In this document: in pieces, positions 8,401 through 19,001 of the stretch
Numbering within the stretch: the stretch's first letter is position 1
Layout: each line of letters begins with the position of its first letter
Source: Paenarthrobacter nitroguajacolicus JCM 14115
Lineage (GTDB): Bacteria > Actinomycetota > Actinomycetes > Actinomycetales > Micrococcaceae
Direction: 5' to 3'
Assembly: GCA_001313365.1 (NCBI GenBank)
Contig: BBFS01000036.1
Span: forward strand, 1 to 42,667
Length of the DNA stretch: 42,667 bases
The notes under the pieces: model-generated
Seen by the model: only the letters and a program-made list of their open reading frames with translations
Database searches by the model: none
What the model was told of the DNA's origin: nothing
Program-made: the position numbers and the translations under genes

Positions 8401-10252
8401 TTAGGCGAACTTGGCCAAGGGTTCGCCAAGCGGCCCGCCATCTGGAGCCCGCCGGAGGGATCAGAGATGTCGAGCATTTGCTGGTTGTTCCGGAGCTGCA
8501 GGCGGTTGAGGCAGGAAAGCTCGAAGTCCGGGGGCAAAGAGATCGTGCATGGCGAACTGGTCTGCAAGCTCCGGGTGGCGCTGCTGGTATTCCCTCAACA
8601 CTGCGGCCGCAGTTCCCCCCCAGAATTCGTCCTCGCGCAGCGTTCCGTCCTCTACAAGGATCGCTCCGAGGAAGCGGAAGATGCAGTCGAACACGTCCGT
8701 GAAGATGGCCAGGACCATTTCCTCGGCAGGGATCTCAGCCTTGACGCGGGAGACCTCCTCCGGGAGTTCCAGCCGGTCCCCCCCCATGACCACGATTTCC
8801 TCGGCGATGTCCTTCATGATCGCCCGGACGGGCACACCGTTTTCGAGGATCAGGATGACGTTCTCGCCGTGCGGCATGAAAGCGAGCTCGTACTCGTAGA
8901 GGCAGTGGACCAGCGGCACAAGGTAGGCCTCGAAGTAGCGGCGAAGCCACTCGATGGGTGCCAGGCCGGAGCGCTGAATCAGGGCAGACACCACCGATTC
9001 TCCGGAGGAGTCCACATGCAGCAAAGACGCCATGGTGGCCAGCTGCTGCCCGTCCTTGAGCAACGGCAACGGACTTTCCCTCCACAGGGCCGAGAGCATC
9101 TTCCGGTAAGGGGGACCCCTTGGCCGAAGCAGCCTCGTAGTAGTGGTTGTGGTAGCCGATGGCCGCGGTTTCACGGATCATGGCCAGGCCCCCCCGGTCC
9201 TGGAGCTCCCGGTCATTGCCGATCAATTCCTGCAACCATTCGTTGATAGCTGGCGTTGCTTCATGTACTGCGGAGAAAGACCACGCATGAAGCCCATGTT
9301 CAGCACAGACATGGCCGTCTTGACGTAGGCCTTTTCCGGGTAGTCGGTGTTGAAGAACGTACGGATGGACTGCTGCGTTGGTACGAATCTTCACCGGTGC
9401 CAAGGTTCACGATGTGGCGTTGGGCGATTTCTGCCGCGAACGTCACCGTGAGCTTGTTGTCCCACTGCCACGGATGGACGGGCATGAGGAGGTAGTCCTC
9501 CGGATCCAAGCCGGATGCAGACAGTTCCGCGTTGAACCACGCAAGAGTCGCGGGCCCAAGTTCGGCCTCGAAGTGCGTCCGGTAATCCAGCCCCCCCGCG
9601 CTGGAGGTGAATACCGCCTTGCTGCGATGCACGGCGATCCACTGCAGCTTTATGCTGCGCCGGTTTCCGGTGCAAATGCATGGTAGTCGGCGATCCCGAA
9701 CCCAAGCCGGCCGTTGTTGGCCACGAAGCACGGGTGGCCCTCGGTCATGCTGTGCTCAATGGCTTGGAAGTCAGCGGCGCGGTCAGTGCCGCCGGTGATG
9801 CCCGCAGCCAATTGGGCCGAGCTAAACGGCTTGCCCTGCTTATAGGCGTGGCTGGCCAGCGTGCTGCTGATTTCCTCGAGGTACACAGGCAGCATTTCCT
9901 GGCGGATGGCCAGTGCCTCATGGAACTCGGCAATGAAGTCCAAGGCATCCACAGGGAGCTCTTCACCGTCCCGCATCCGAACGATGGATTCCTCGGATAC
10001 GGACCAGTGCTCCAGTTGCAGCAGCCGGGCGCGGAAGCGGTATTCAGTAGCAGCGTCATCGCTCACTACCTTGTACAGACTGACGCCGGCTTCCTCCGCG
10101 CGGATCACTTCCGGCACCAGGATGCGCTCGTGCGAGAACTCAGCGATCGCCTTGCGGACCAGATGCCGGTTGGCGATGGCCCAGCGCTCGGGGGTCAGGT
10201 GCGACACGGAATCAACGGCGGTGATTGTCGCGTTGTCGGCAGTTGTGGTCAC
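8401..10252 (-). CDS. desD: NRPS-independent siderophore synthetase, DesD-like
   Basis: IucA/IucC-family synthetase of about 615 residues. DesD joins N-hydroxy-N-succinyl-cadaverine units into desferrioxamines with ATP. Seen: the ATP-site stretch [18 protein letters not shown], the core motif [12 protein letters not shown], the ferric-reductase-like C-terminal domain with [15 protein letters not shown] and [12 protein letters not shown], and the end region [13 protein letters not shown]. Start GTG 10252 overlaps the desC stop by four bases (GTGA) and has AGAGGAG upstream. Frame breaks are at about 9680, 9370, 9270, 9110, 8530 and 8420. Restoring one C near the end gives RLANPLAKFA and TAA at 8401-8403. 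It is the only synthetase in the operon, as in desferrioxamine loci; citrate-based arthrobactin would need two condensations. Confidence 0.87.
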
Positions 10253-10846
10253 AGGGATTCTCCTCTGGTCGCCGCGGCAGGCGCGGCCAGAATTGGGGGG
10301 GTCAGGGTCGCCAGGAAATCCTCGCGGGTGCAGAAGCTGAGCAGCCCCTGCTTGTGGTCTTCGGCAGGGTCGACGGCGGGAAGGGTCACCACGCCGTGCG
10401 GCCGGAAGCCACTTTCTCGTTCAGGACATGGATCTTGTGGTTGCGGGCGTCAGGCTCGACGACGACACGCCGGGTTGCCGGGTCATCGAAGAGTTCCGTC
10501 ATGACGGACTGCATGACGGCGGTGGTGAAACCAGGCTGCGGCTCCCCGTTGGGCGGCGCCACCAGAAGGTGCATGCCGACGTCACCGCGTTGGACCTCGT
10601 AAACGTCCGCCAACGGCGATGACTCCGGTCGGTACCGCTCCATCAGGAAGGCGGGGGACGCCGTCGTCGAGCCCCCAGGAACGCTTGGTGATGGCCGGAC
10701 TCGGCGATCCTCGAGTACTCCTCCACAACGTCCTGCCCGGTGGCCGAAACCATGCCCCAGAACCGCGCATATTCTTGGCTGACCCAGCTGTGGAGGAGGG
10801 GGGGTGCGTCCACTAAGGGATCAACGGGCCGGAACGTGAAGCTCAT
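10249..10846 (-). CDS. desC: siderophore acyl-CoA acyltransferase, DesC-like
   Basis: GNAT-fold acyltransferase of about 195 residues that should acylate N-hydroxycadaverine (succinyl- or acetyl-CoA in known DesC enzymes), producing the hydroxamate group. The opening [20 protein letters not shown] and the [12 protein letters not shown] motif are characteristic of this family, as are [17 protein letters not shown], the acyl-CoA-side stretch [12 protein letters not shown] and the conserved [13 protein letters not shown]. Frame breaks occur near 10650 and 10405, at G/C runs. ATG 10846 overlaps the TGA of desB by four bases, and its own TGA (10249-10251) overlaps the GTG of desD. The acyl donor cannot be read from sequence alone. 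Confidence 0.87.
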
Positions 10847-12193
10847 ACGGTGGCTCCAGCGGTTTCGGAGACGGCAACAGTCACGGGAGCCGGAGCGCCG
10901 AACTGCTGGAACGCGATGCTGCGCTCGATCGGGTAGACCTCACGGCCGGTGATTTCACGCAGGATGCAGGAGTTGCGGTAGGCGGCCATGCCGAGGTCCG
11001 GGGGTGACGAAGCCGTGCGTGTGCAGCTCAGCGTTCTGGACGAAGATTTCGCCGGGTTCAACGCCGGTTCCGTAATTGCGCTCGACGTCGAAGCGGCCCT
11101 TGGCGTCACGACGGATCCGATCCTGGATGCCTGCCAGGAAGGCGGGCTCCTTGTACGTGTAGCCGGTGGCGAGGACCACGGCTTCGGATTCCAAGGAGTA
11201 GCCCTGCCCGTGTTCCTCGTGGTGCAACCGGAGTGTATGAGTGCCGGTGGTGGCATCCCACTCTGCAGCGGTGAGGGAGGAGTGCGTGTGCAGTTGGGTG
11301 TCCACCATTCCGGAGAGGCTCTTGGTGTAAAGGAGGTCGTAGATGTCGTCGATCAGGTCCGAGTTGATGCCCTTGTACAGGTTCTTCTGGCTCTTGATCA
11401 GCGAGTCACGCTGCTCGCCCGGGAGCGAGTGGAAGTAGTCAACGTACTCCGGCGAGGTCATCTCCAAGGTGAGCTTGGTGTACTCAAGCGGGAAGAAACG
11501 GCCCGAACGGGTGACCCAGTTGAGCTGGTAGCCGTAGACATCGATTTCCTGCACCAACTCGTAGTAAAGCTCCGCGGCACTCTGGCCGCTGCCCACGATG
11601 GTGATGCTGCGCTTGGACTGCAGCTCGCTCTTCCTCGACAGGTAATCGGCATTGTGGAGGACAAGTCCACCGGCGTCCACTATTCCTGCACAGGAGTCCG
11701 GGACATACGGAGAAGTCCCGGTGCCCAGGACCAGCTTGCGGGCGCGAAGCACCTCAGCACCCGCCGGCCCCCCCTGCACCGAAAGCCGGTACACACCGTC
11801 GTCGTAGGTCACATCCAGCACATCCGTGCTAAAACGCACGGACTCAAGCTGGCCGGCCACCCACTGGCAATACTGGTTGTACTCGGCACGCAGCGGGTAG
11901 AAGTTCTCGCGGATATAGAAACGGTACAAGCGCCCGGTTTGCTTCAGGAAGTTCAGGAACGAGAACGGCGACGTCGGGTCGGCGAGCGTCACGAGGTCCG
12001 CCATGAACGGGACCTGCAGGTGCGCCGGCTCCAACATCATGCCGGGGGGGTGCCAGTCGAAGGACTCGCGGCGGTCCAGGAAAACGCAGTCGAGGTTTTC
12101 CACGGGCTCGCTCAGCGCGGCCAAGCCCAGGTTGAAAGGCCCGACGCCGATGCCTGCGACGTCGTAAATCTTGCCGTTGTCTTGGGTGCTCAT
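10843..12193 (-). CDS. desB: cadaverine/lysine N6-monooxygenase, DesB-like
   Basis: Flavin-dependent N-hydroxylating monooxygenase of about 449 residues. In des operons it converts cadaverine to N-hydroxycadaverine using FAD, NADPH and oxygen. Seen: the FAD motif [13 protein letters not shown] (about residues 14-26), the NADPH motif [10 protein letters not shown] in the middle, and the C-terminal ATGY motif with YKEPAFL. The only clear break is near 11000 at a G5 run; beyond it the true frame reads [18 protein letters not shown] and ends AGATV with TGA at 10843-10845. ATG 12193 overlaps the desA stop by four bases. An open frame on the opposite strand through this gene is a codon-bias shadow. 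Confidence 0.92.
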
Positions 12194-13761
12194 GCTGCGG
12201 CCTCCGTGGTGTTCGCCAACAGGTTGTCGCCCGTCCGGCGGATAAGTTCGATGATTTCCTGGATGTCCCTCAGGCTCGCCTCGGCGTTGAGGAGGGTGAA
12301 CTTGAGGTAGTGCCGGCCAGCCACTTTGGTGCCGGCAACAACGGCCTGGCCGGAAGCGAAGATCGCGGCGCGGATAGCCGGGTTGAGAACGTCTGCAGCA
12401 TCTTCATCGAGGGCTGCGCCGTCAACCACTGGGCGGTAGCGGAAAACCAAGGTGCTCAGCTGGGTGGGGGGGCAGCGAGCTCGAACTCAGCGTCATCAGC
12501 CAGCAAGGTTCCCACCCGGGCGGCGAGGTCGATCGCTTCGTCAAAGAGTGCGCCGATGGCGTCGGCACCCATGATGCGGAGGGTCAGCCAAAGCTTCAGT
12601 GCATCGAAACGGCGTGTGGTCTGGATGCTCTTATCCACCTGGTTGGGGGGGATCTCTGCCTTTGCCGCGCTCTCCGGGTTCAGGTAGTCCGCGTAGTAGG
12701 TGACATGCCCCATCATGGAGCCGTTGCGGACCAGGACTGCGCTGGAGCTGACGGGCTGGAAGAAGGTCTTGTGGAAGTCCACTGTGACGGAATCCGCCAG
12801 GTGGATCCCGTCCAGGAGGTGACGGTGCCTGCCGGAAACGATGAGCCTCCACCGTAGGCGCCGTCCACGTGCAGCCACGAATCGTAGGCGCGAACCAACG
12901 CTGCCATTTCGGACAAAGGGTCAACCGAACCGAAGTCCGTAGTCCCGGCGGTGGCCACAACCGCCATCGGCACCAGTCCGGCGTCGTGCGCTTCCGCCAA
13001 AGCAGCCGCGAGGGCGGTGGGGTCCATGCGGTGGTCCCCCGGTGGTGGGAACCGCAATAACGGCATCGAAGCCCAGGCCCAGCATTGAAGCGGATTTCTG
13101 GATGCTGAAGTGGCTGTCCACGGACGTGAAGATCCGGAGGCGGTCAAGCAGGTGCGGCAGGCGCGCGTCCCCCCCATTCGCGGCCCGTAGCTTGGCTACG
13201 GCATGATTCCGGGCGATCAGCAGAGCCTGGAAGTTGGACTGGCTGCCACCGGACGTGAACACGCCATCGGCGTCTTCCGTGAAGCCGATGCGTTCCGCCG
13301 TCCAATCGATAAGGCGGCGCTCGATCATGGTGGCACCGGCGCTCTGGTCCCAGGTATCCATAGAGGAGTTCACCGCCGAGAGCACTGCTTCACCTACCAG
13401 GGCCGGAATGACAACCGGGCAGTTGAGGTGCGCCGCGTAGCGGGAATCGTGGAAGTAGATGGCGTCCTTGAGGTAGAGCTCATCGAGCTCTTCCAGCGCC
13501 GCAGCCGTGTCCGGAAGCGGGCGTTCAAGATCCACCGCACCAACTTGGCCTTCAGTTCAGCATGCCCGACGCCGGTGAACGGCTGTGCTGTCCGCTGGAC
13601 TTTGGTTGAGACCGCATTGACCCCCCCTGGAGAACCTGAGCGACGTAACTGGGTGAATTTCGTGCGTTGAACAGCTGGTTTGTGGCAGCGAGGGCCAGTT
13701 CCACTTTGGAGCCAAAATCCTGCTCCTGAGCGATCCGCTCTTCGACACTAGGTGACGTCAC
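12190..13761 (-). CDS. desA: PLP-dependent lysine decarboxylase, DesA-like
   Basis: Group II pyridoxal-phosphate decarboxylase of about 520 residues. DesA-type enzymes make cadaverine from lysine, the first step of hydroxamate siderophore synthesis; diaminobutyrate decarboxylase is the near alternative. Seen: the [17 protein letters not shown] motif, [23 protein letters not shown] with the Asp that pairs with the cofactor, and [14 protein letters not shown] with the PLP lysine. The start is placed at GTG 13761 because GAAGGA lies eight bases upstream. Frame breaks are at about 13620 (C7), 13035, 12838 (one C lost from GGCCTC) and 12470 (APTQL expected). It is the first gene of desABCD and lies downstream of an iron box. 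Confidence 0.88.
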
Positions 13762-13797
13762 GTCAGCTTCCTTCCATTGCGTTGGGGCGCTTGTTAG

Positions 13798-13816
13798 CAA
13801 GGTAAGCCTTACTTAG
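13798..13816. promoter_or_regulatory. IdeR/DmdR1-type iron box before desA
   Basis: The 19-bp site CAAGGTAAGCCTTACTTAG matches the actinobacterial iron-repressor consensus TWAGGTWAGSCTWACCTWA at 16 of 19 positions. It lies 37-55 bp before the desA start. A TTGACG hexamer on the minus strand (13828-13833) stands upstream, so the box would cover the -10 region. With sufficient iron, Fe-loaded IdeR/DmdR1 would shut the siderophore operon off. Confidence 0.75.
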
Positions 13817-14054
13817 GTAATCCTTTCCGTCAAACTTTTGTGATGTATTTCGCTGAGAAGGCGGTTTCTCGTGCCTGCGCCGCGCGGATATACGTCATTG
13901 ACTTTTCTTCGGGACCGCTTTGGGTGCAGAATATGGCACTCTTTTCGGCGACCGAAGGCTCGTTGGGCCGTGTGTGCACGACCTGCTGTCTTCCGGTCTG
14001 TAGGGGGGGTAGAGTGCTAGGACTATCCGCTGCCCACGGTTGGGGGGGGACCAC

Positions 14055-14432
14055 ATGAAGGACCACGCCCACGAGCGAATCGGCTTCCGCGAAATCGACG
14101 AGCATGGCAATACCCAGCCCGCCGTCAGCCCCCCCACGTGCCGGAGACCGCGGGCCCGGAACGCAAGCGCGTCCAGCTCAATCCATTCATCATTGCCTTG
14201 TGGGCCCTGGACGCCGGCTTGGCATGGTTTGGACTATGGGCCTTACGACCGCGGCCAGCGCGATAGTGGCACTGCGCAAGCTCAGTCCGCCGAATCAGCC
14301 CAGACAGCCCAAATAAACTTCATCATGCTCTCCAACGCACCCTATGCAATCCTGGCTGCGTTGCTGATCACTGCCGCCCTCCTCTTGTGGCATGCAGTGC
14401 AATGGCAAAGAAAGCGGACCCTGTTTCCCTAG
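14055..14432 (+). CDS. small predicted two-helix membrane protein (frameshifted)
   Basis: Protein of about 125 residues with no recognised family. Beginning at ATG 14055 the frame reads MKDHAHERIGFREIDEHGN. After the C7 run near 14130 the plausible frame is HVPETAGPERKRVQLNPFII, entering a hydrophobic stretch (ALWALDAGLAWFGLWAL). Later comes a second one, YAILAALLITAALLLWHAV, and a basic tail WQRKRTLFP before TAG 14430-14432. Two membrane helices with a basic cytoplasmic end are therefore likely. It faces away from desA and is convergent with the GNAT gene. The 240 bp upstream contain no other gene I can support. The middle section is uncertain because the frame cannot be fixed there. Confidence 0.5.
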   Translation: MKDHAHERIGFREIDEHGNTQPAVSPPTCRRPRARNASASSSIHSSLPCGPWTPAWHGLDYGPYDRGQRDSGTAQAQSAESAQTAQINFIMLSNAPYAILAALLITAALLLWHAVQWQRKRTLFP

Positions 14433-14465
14433 CGAACCGGCTCCCCCAGGGAAGGGAACGGCAAG

Positions 14466-14823
14466 TTACTCGTTCTCGGGTTCGCCCACCGGCTTTTCCG
14501 CGGGCCAGTCGACGTCCTGCTCGTAGCCCTCGTGCTTCGTCAGGTACGCGGCGATGTAGGGGGCAATGCGGGATGATGCGCTTTCCGGAGGCCACCACGT
14601 CATCCAGCGCAAAGTGCGCCAGTACTTTTGCGAGGCCTTGGCCGTTGAACCCGGGTTTCGTTTCAGTGTGAATGAAATCAATATGACCGGGCTTGTCCAT
14701 GAACTGGGAGATCACGGCCAGCTCACCGTCCACGTGCAGCTCATAGCGGTGAAATTTGTCGTTGCGCACCGTGGTGACGCCAGCTCGGAACGACTCTGCC
14801 AGTGAATCCGTGTACTCGGTCAT
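14466..14823 (-). CDS. small GNAT-like N-acetyltransferase (PF14542 type)
   Basis: Short acetyltransferase-fold protein of about 119 residues, like the YjdJ/Acetyltransf_CG group. Members have the acetyl-CoA-binding core but few have a known substrate. Seen: KFHRYELHVDGELAVISQF, the core KPGFNGQGLAKVLAHFALDD and the conserved IIPHCPYIAAYLTKHEGY. One extra C near 14560 (HCPYI reads HCPLH) shifts the frame; the restored end is EKPVGEPENE with its stop at 14466. ATG 14823 overlaps the repaired stop of the acyltransferase gene by four bases, so the two are probably co-translated. Confidence 0.85.
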
Positions 14824-16184
14824 GTTTCGAGATTGGCACGTAATTCCGGCTCTGGCAACGTGCGCCACCGGCCCCCGCGGAATTCAGCGCCTTCCTGCGT
14901 GGCCGCGTCAGCACCGGCGTCGGAACCCTGCCAAGCAAGAGGACCGAAAGGGCAAAGCACGCCGCTCCCCCCCACCCAACAGGGCAAGGGTCAATCCGTT
15001 GAAAGCGGCGTCCGCCAGCGGGACCAAAACCACGACGGCGGCGGTCACCACAGCGGTACGCGACGGTCCCCGCGCATGGCTGGCCGCCGTCGGTCGGTTC
15101 TCCAAACGACCAAAAAGCCACACCACCGGGACCAGCAGGGTAAGCACCGCGAAGAAGACCGGAATCCGCGCCCACCACCACTCTGCAGTCCCTGCGAATG
15201 GCTGGGGCACATCGGTGAGCAACAGCAACCCGGACATGCCCACCAGCAGTGGAAGGTGCCACAGATAGACGGTCATGGAACGCCGCCCCCCCGTTACAGC
15301 TATGACTACCTGGACCCATCGGAGGTCCGCGATCCACCGAATGCCCTTGTGGAGCAGTTGAAGCGTCGCCACCTGGGAAATGCCCAAGAGAAGCAGGCAA
15401 AAATTGGGCGGATTCAGGTTTACCACCATGTTCCCCGGATACACGGCCACGCCGGTCACCAATCCCAGCAGAAGGTTGCTGGAAACCACGGCACCAAGAA
15501 GCCAGCTGCGACTACGTTTCTCGAAGAAGCCATCGGCCATGAGGAATCCCAGTTGCTGGACAGCGCACCACACGAAGATCATGTTCGCGAACGCCACGAC
15601 GGGGGGGACAGCGCCGCGGAGGGAATCCACCGTGATGATCAGTGCCACCAACGCAGCGAAAGTCAGCAGAGGCACGCGTTCGTGAAGGCGGGCCATGAGC
15701 GGAATGCTGAGTTGGGCCGTGAGGTAGGCCGCCAGGAACCACAGGGGGCATCGCGGCCCCGGCAGTCATCAACTGGATGACTTGCGGGTGGACACCAAGC
15801 AGCAGCGCGACCCATAGCCCTCCCCCACATGACGGCCAGCACAGCCATAGCCGGGCGGACCAGTCGCAGGAGCCGTAACTGGGCGAAGTCGAACCCGTTG
15901 CCGCCGTGCGCTTTCAGGCGCCGCCACGATTGCAGCCCGGTCACTCCGCCCAGGACGAAGAACAGGGGCACAATCATGAGCCCCCATGCCACAGGGGTGA
16001 ACCAACGTTGCTCCATGAGCACGTTCAGGGTAGTGACGGTGCCATCCTTGTGCAGGACAGGGCTGACCATCATGCAGTGTGCCGCGACGACCAGGAGCAG
16101 GCAGGTGAAGCGGACAAGGTCGATCGCCGGGTCCCGTTGCACAGCCCTTTCCTGGCTGGCGGGAGGATGCGCGTCCATCTCCAT
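14820..16184 (-). CDS. acyltransferase-3 family membrane protein (frameshifted)
   Basis: Polytopic membrane protein of about 450 residues resembling acyltransferase family 3, which O-acylates cell-surface sugars or other exported groups. Seen: AIDLVRFTCLLLVVAAHCMM near the N-terminus, with the Arg and His expected in the first helix, then WFTPVAWGLMIVPLFFVLGG, and later hydrophobic helices including WLLGAVVSSNLLLGLVTG and MTVYLWHLPLLVGMSGLLLL. Frame changes are near 15820, 15745 and 14970. If the GGGGG at about 14875 is one base off, the gene ends RWRTLPEPELRANLET with TGA overlapping the GNAT start. The native acceptor is unknown. Confidence 0.8.
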
Positions 16185-16275
16185 GGTTCTCCCTACAATG
16201 GCACGCGCTGCGTGCTGACTCCATTGTCCGCCCGCGCGGCCAATGGAGCCATAAGGCTGGCCCCCCCGCGGCGGA

Positions 16276-17489
16276 CTACACAGGCGCCTTTTGCAGCAGG
16301 CGTTTCAGTTGCTCCGCGTCCATGGCCGCAGCACAGGCCGCGGCGGCCATGCCGAACGATCCGTCCAGAACGGCCTGGTCAGCGCCTGCTGAGGCGCCGA
16401 ATGCGGCGAACTCGGCTGTGTGGTGGGCGGCGCCCCCCCGGACGTCGTAACCCACAACCGGGTGGATGGAGGGCACCAATTGCGAAACGTTGCCCATGTC
16501 CGTGGAGGCCACAGGATCGGCATTGAAAGCAACGTCCCTTCCCCCTGGCTCTCATCGCTTCCTGGTAGGCCTTGGACAGATACGGATCCTGGCGCAGTTC
16601 CGCATAGTCGTTGCCTTTGGGGTCATGCTTAGCGTGCAACCGCTCGCGTGGGCACCGGCTTCCAGGCAACGGCGGATCTTGTCCTGAATCAGGCGCAGCT
16701 GGTCAATGCTTGGAGCCCGCATTTCGACGCTCGCCCGCGCACGCTCGGGAATAACGTTGACGGCGCTGCCGCCCTCGGTGACGATCAGCGACACGATCGA
16801 TCCGGCGGCAGCTGCTGCCTTGCCAAAGCAATAGCCATTTGCGCGATGACCAGCGCATCCAACGCGTTGACGCCCTCCGACGGTGCCGCTGCTGCATGGG
16901 CCGGGCGCCCTTCGAAGAGCACGTCCCACATCGACATCGCCAACGACGACCCACCCACCACATCAGCGGCGCCGGCGTGGACCATCATGGCCAGCGAGAC
17001 GTCGTCGAAGAAGCCTGCCTCTATCAGGTCCACTTTGCCTCCGGTGGTCTCTTCCGCCGGTGTGCCGAGAACCTTGACGGTGATGTCCAGCTGCTCTGCG
17101 ACGGCGGTCAATGCCAGGGCGGCCCCCCACTGCGCTGGCTGCGTTGACGTTGTGTCCACAGGCGTGCCCGATGTCCGGCAAGGCGTCGTATTCAACGCAG
17201 AGTGCCACCACGAGTTGGCCGGACCCGAAGCGCGCACTGAAAGCGGTGGGCTGCTCCGGTTGTGTTTCATCAAACGTGAACCCGGCTTTGCGGAGCACCC
17301 GTTGAACGCGTTTGACGGCACGGAATTCCTGGCCGCCAAGCTCCGGGTCGGCGTGGATGGCGTGGCTAAGGTCCAGAATGTCCGGTTTCCAGCGCTGGAC
17401 TTCGCTGTCCAGCGTGGCGTGGACGTCGCCTGGGAGGAAAGCACGACGACGGCCCCCCCTCGGTCGCCGGTGCCCAGACCGGCGGTCAT
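16276..17489 (-). CDS. M20-family amidohydrolase (frameshifted)
   Basis: Metal-dependent amidohydrolase of the M20 family (AbgB/HipO-like), about 400 residues, expected to hydrolyse an N-acyl amino acid or a dipeptide-like amide. Seen: CVEYDALPDIGHACGHN, which holds metal ligands, LGTPAEETTGGKVDLIEAGF with the catalytic Glu pair, VHAGAADVV, and the dimerisation-domain sequence FEGRPAHAAAAPSEGVNALD. The C-terminal ligand region is DVRGGAAHHTAEFAAFG. Breaks are near 17455, 17130, 16800, 16625 and 16540. ATG 17489 has GAGGTGA upstream and overlaps the stop of the MFS gene by four bases. Transporter and hydrolase are thus one unit. Confidence 0.85.
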
Positions 17490-18918
17490 GCCGTCACCTC
17501 GGCGGCCTGCCGCTTCGGGTACCGGGCACTGGCCGCGGCGGCTATCAGCGCAGCAACTGCCAAGCACTCCAGATGGTCAACAATCCGGTTTCGGTGATAC
17601 GTCCGGATTCAACCGAGGCAGAGGACAAGAGCTTGACCACTGCCGCTCCCACAGCGATGCCCACTGACAATGCCAGCTCGTTAAGCCCTGCGGCCGTCGA
17701 TGTTTCCTCCATGGCAACGCCTCGATCGAAAGGGAGCGGGTGCCCGCCTGGTACATCCCCCCCAGGCTCAGGTTGAACATGGCGAAGCCGATGCAATATC
17801 CGGTAATGGAGCCGTGCGCGAGCATCATGACCAGGAAGCCGCCTGCCAGCAGAACGCCTGCAAAGACCAGGGTGGCCCGCTCGCCGAAACGTCGCAAGGC
17901 CCGTGCTGTCAGGAGCGATGACACCAAGGAAAGTACGGACGCCAGGGCAAGGACAATCGCGATCATCAGCGGGCTGAGGGCGAACCCGTACCCCCCCGTC
18001 TTGTCAGGGTTGGAGTGCAGGAAGATGCCGTTGGTACCGAAGTAGCTGATCGAAGCGAAGCCGAAGAAGAACGTTGCCACGGAGATGGCGCGGATCCGCG
18101 GATTAGCCAGCATGCGCAGGTCCATGAACCGCTGTCCTGCGGCACCGCTGTAGTCGCGCCTGGCCCAGAAGGCCAGTAGGGCAAGCCCCCCCAACAAGCC
18201 GGCCGCGAGGGTGCGGGCGTCCAGCCAGCCCCATTCCGGCGCCATCGACAACGCCACAACAAAGCCAATAAGACCCAGCGAGCATGCCAGCAGAGGTGAC
18301 AGGGCGATGCCCTCACGCGTCGGGACCCCCCCGGCGTCGGGCAATAAGAAGGAACACACGAAAGCGACCACCGCGAACGGAACCGCCACCCAGAAACCGA
18401 GCGTCGGATCGGTGACGCCAACGACGCCGGCGAGCAAGCCACCGGCGCCCACCATGATCATGAGCATGCCGATCATGACGCTGACACCCGTGCGCGTGTG
18501 GGCGGGGCTGGTCACGCGGAGAATTCCCATCATGAGCGGGATGAACCCCCACCACGCAGGTCAGCATGACGACGCCGATGGTCACCGTCCACAGCGACGG
18601 CCACAGCGCCATTTGCAAGACGCCGACCGTCACCACACCCGTGGACCACCGGAGTACAAGGCGATACCCGTAGCTGTCGCCGAGCCTCGAAATGATGGGC
18701 GTCAGGACGGCGAAACTCACGTTGGAGATCAGGAAAATGCCGTTGATGGTGGGATCGTCGATCTCGAAGACCGGTCCCAGCGCGGGCAGGATGGGGGTTC
18801 AGATACCCCCCCTGCGTTACTCCGCTAAGTGATTCGATGAGCGCCATTGCCAGGATCATGCCTGCGATGGTCCTGCGCGTGAGGGCCGCTGCCGCAGGTG
18901 GTGCTGTCTTGCTTGCCA
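17486..18918 (-). CDS. MFS transporter, DHA2-like (frameshifted)
   Basis: Major facilitator protein of about 475 residues with around 12-14 hydrophobic helices. Seen: an N-terminus MASKTAPPAAAALTRRTIAG, first helix MILAMALIESLSGVTQG, the loop ISRLGDSYGYRLVLRWSTG (cytoplasmic motif A-like with Gly-Asp and Arg), and MIGMLMIMVGAGGLLAGVVG. The final helices read LNELALSVGIAVGAAVVKLL and the tail is SARYPKRQAAEVTA with TGA 17486-17488. Frame errors are near 18800, 18545 and 17740-17760. It overlaps the M20 gene by four bases and diverges from the Lrp-type regulator. Substrate and direction of transport are not evident; an amino-acid conjugate is suggested by the context. Confidence 0.85.
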
Positions 18919-19001
18919 TGAGCTTCCTTGAGTCCGGGGCGGATTCGCCTGTGGTGATGCGAGTCACAACGTTATGACCGTCGATTACACTGGCCCTCAG
19001 A

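Noticed and set aside
10988..12310. Long plus-strand open frame of 440 codons opposite desB
   Set aside because: It mirrors the codon positions of a well-supported monooxygenase gene and has no recognisable motif. High-GC genes commonly leave such antisense frames.
13840..14058. 72-codon plus-strand frame in the gap after the iron box
   Set aside because: No ribosome site or family resemblance; it contains a G7 run and overlaps the start of the better-supported gene at 14055.
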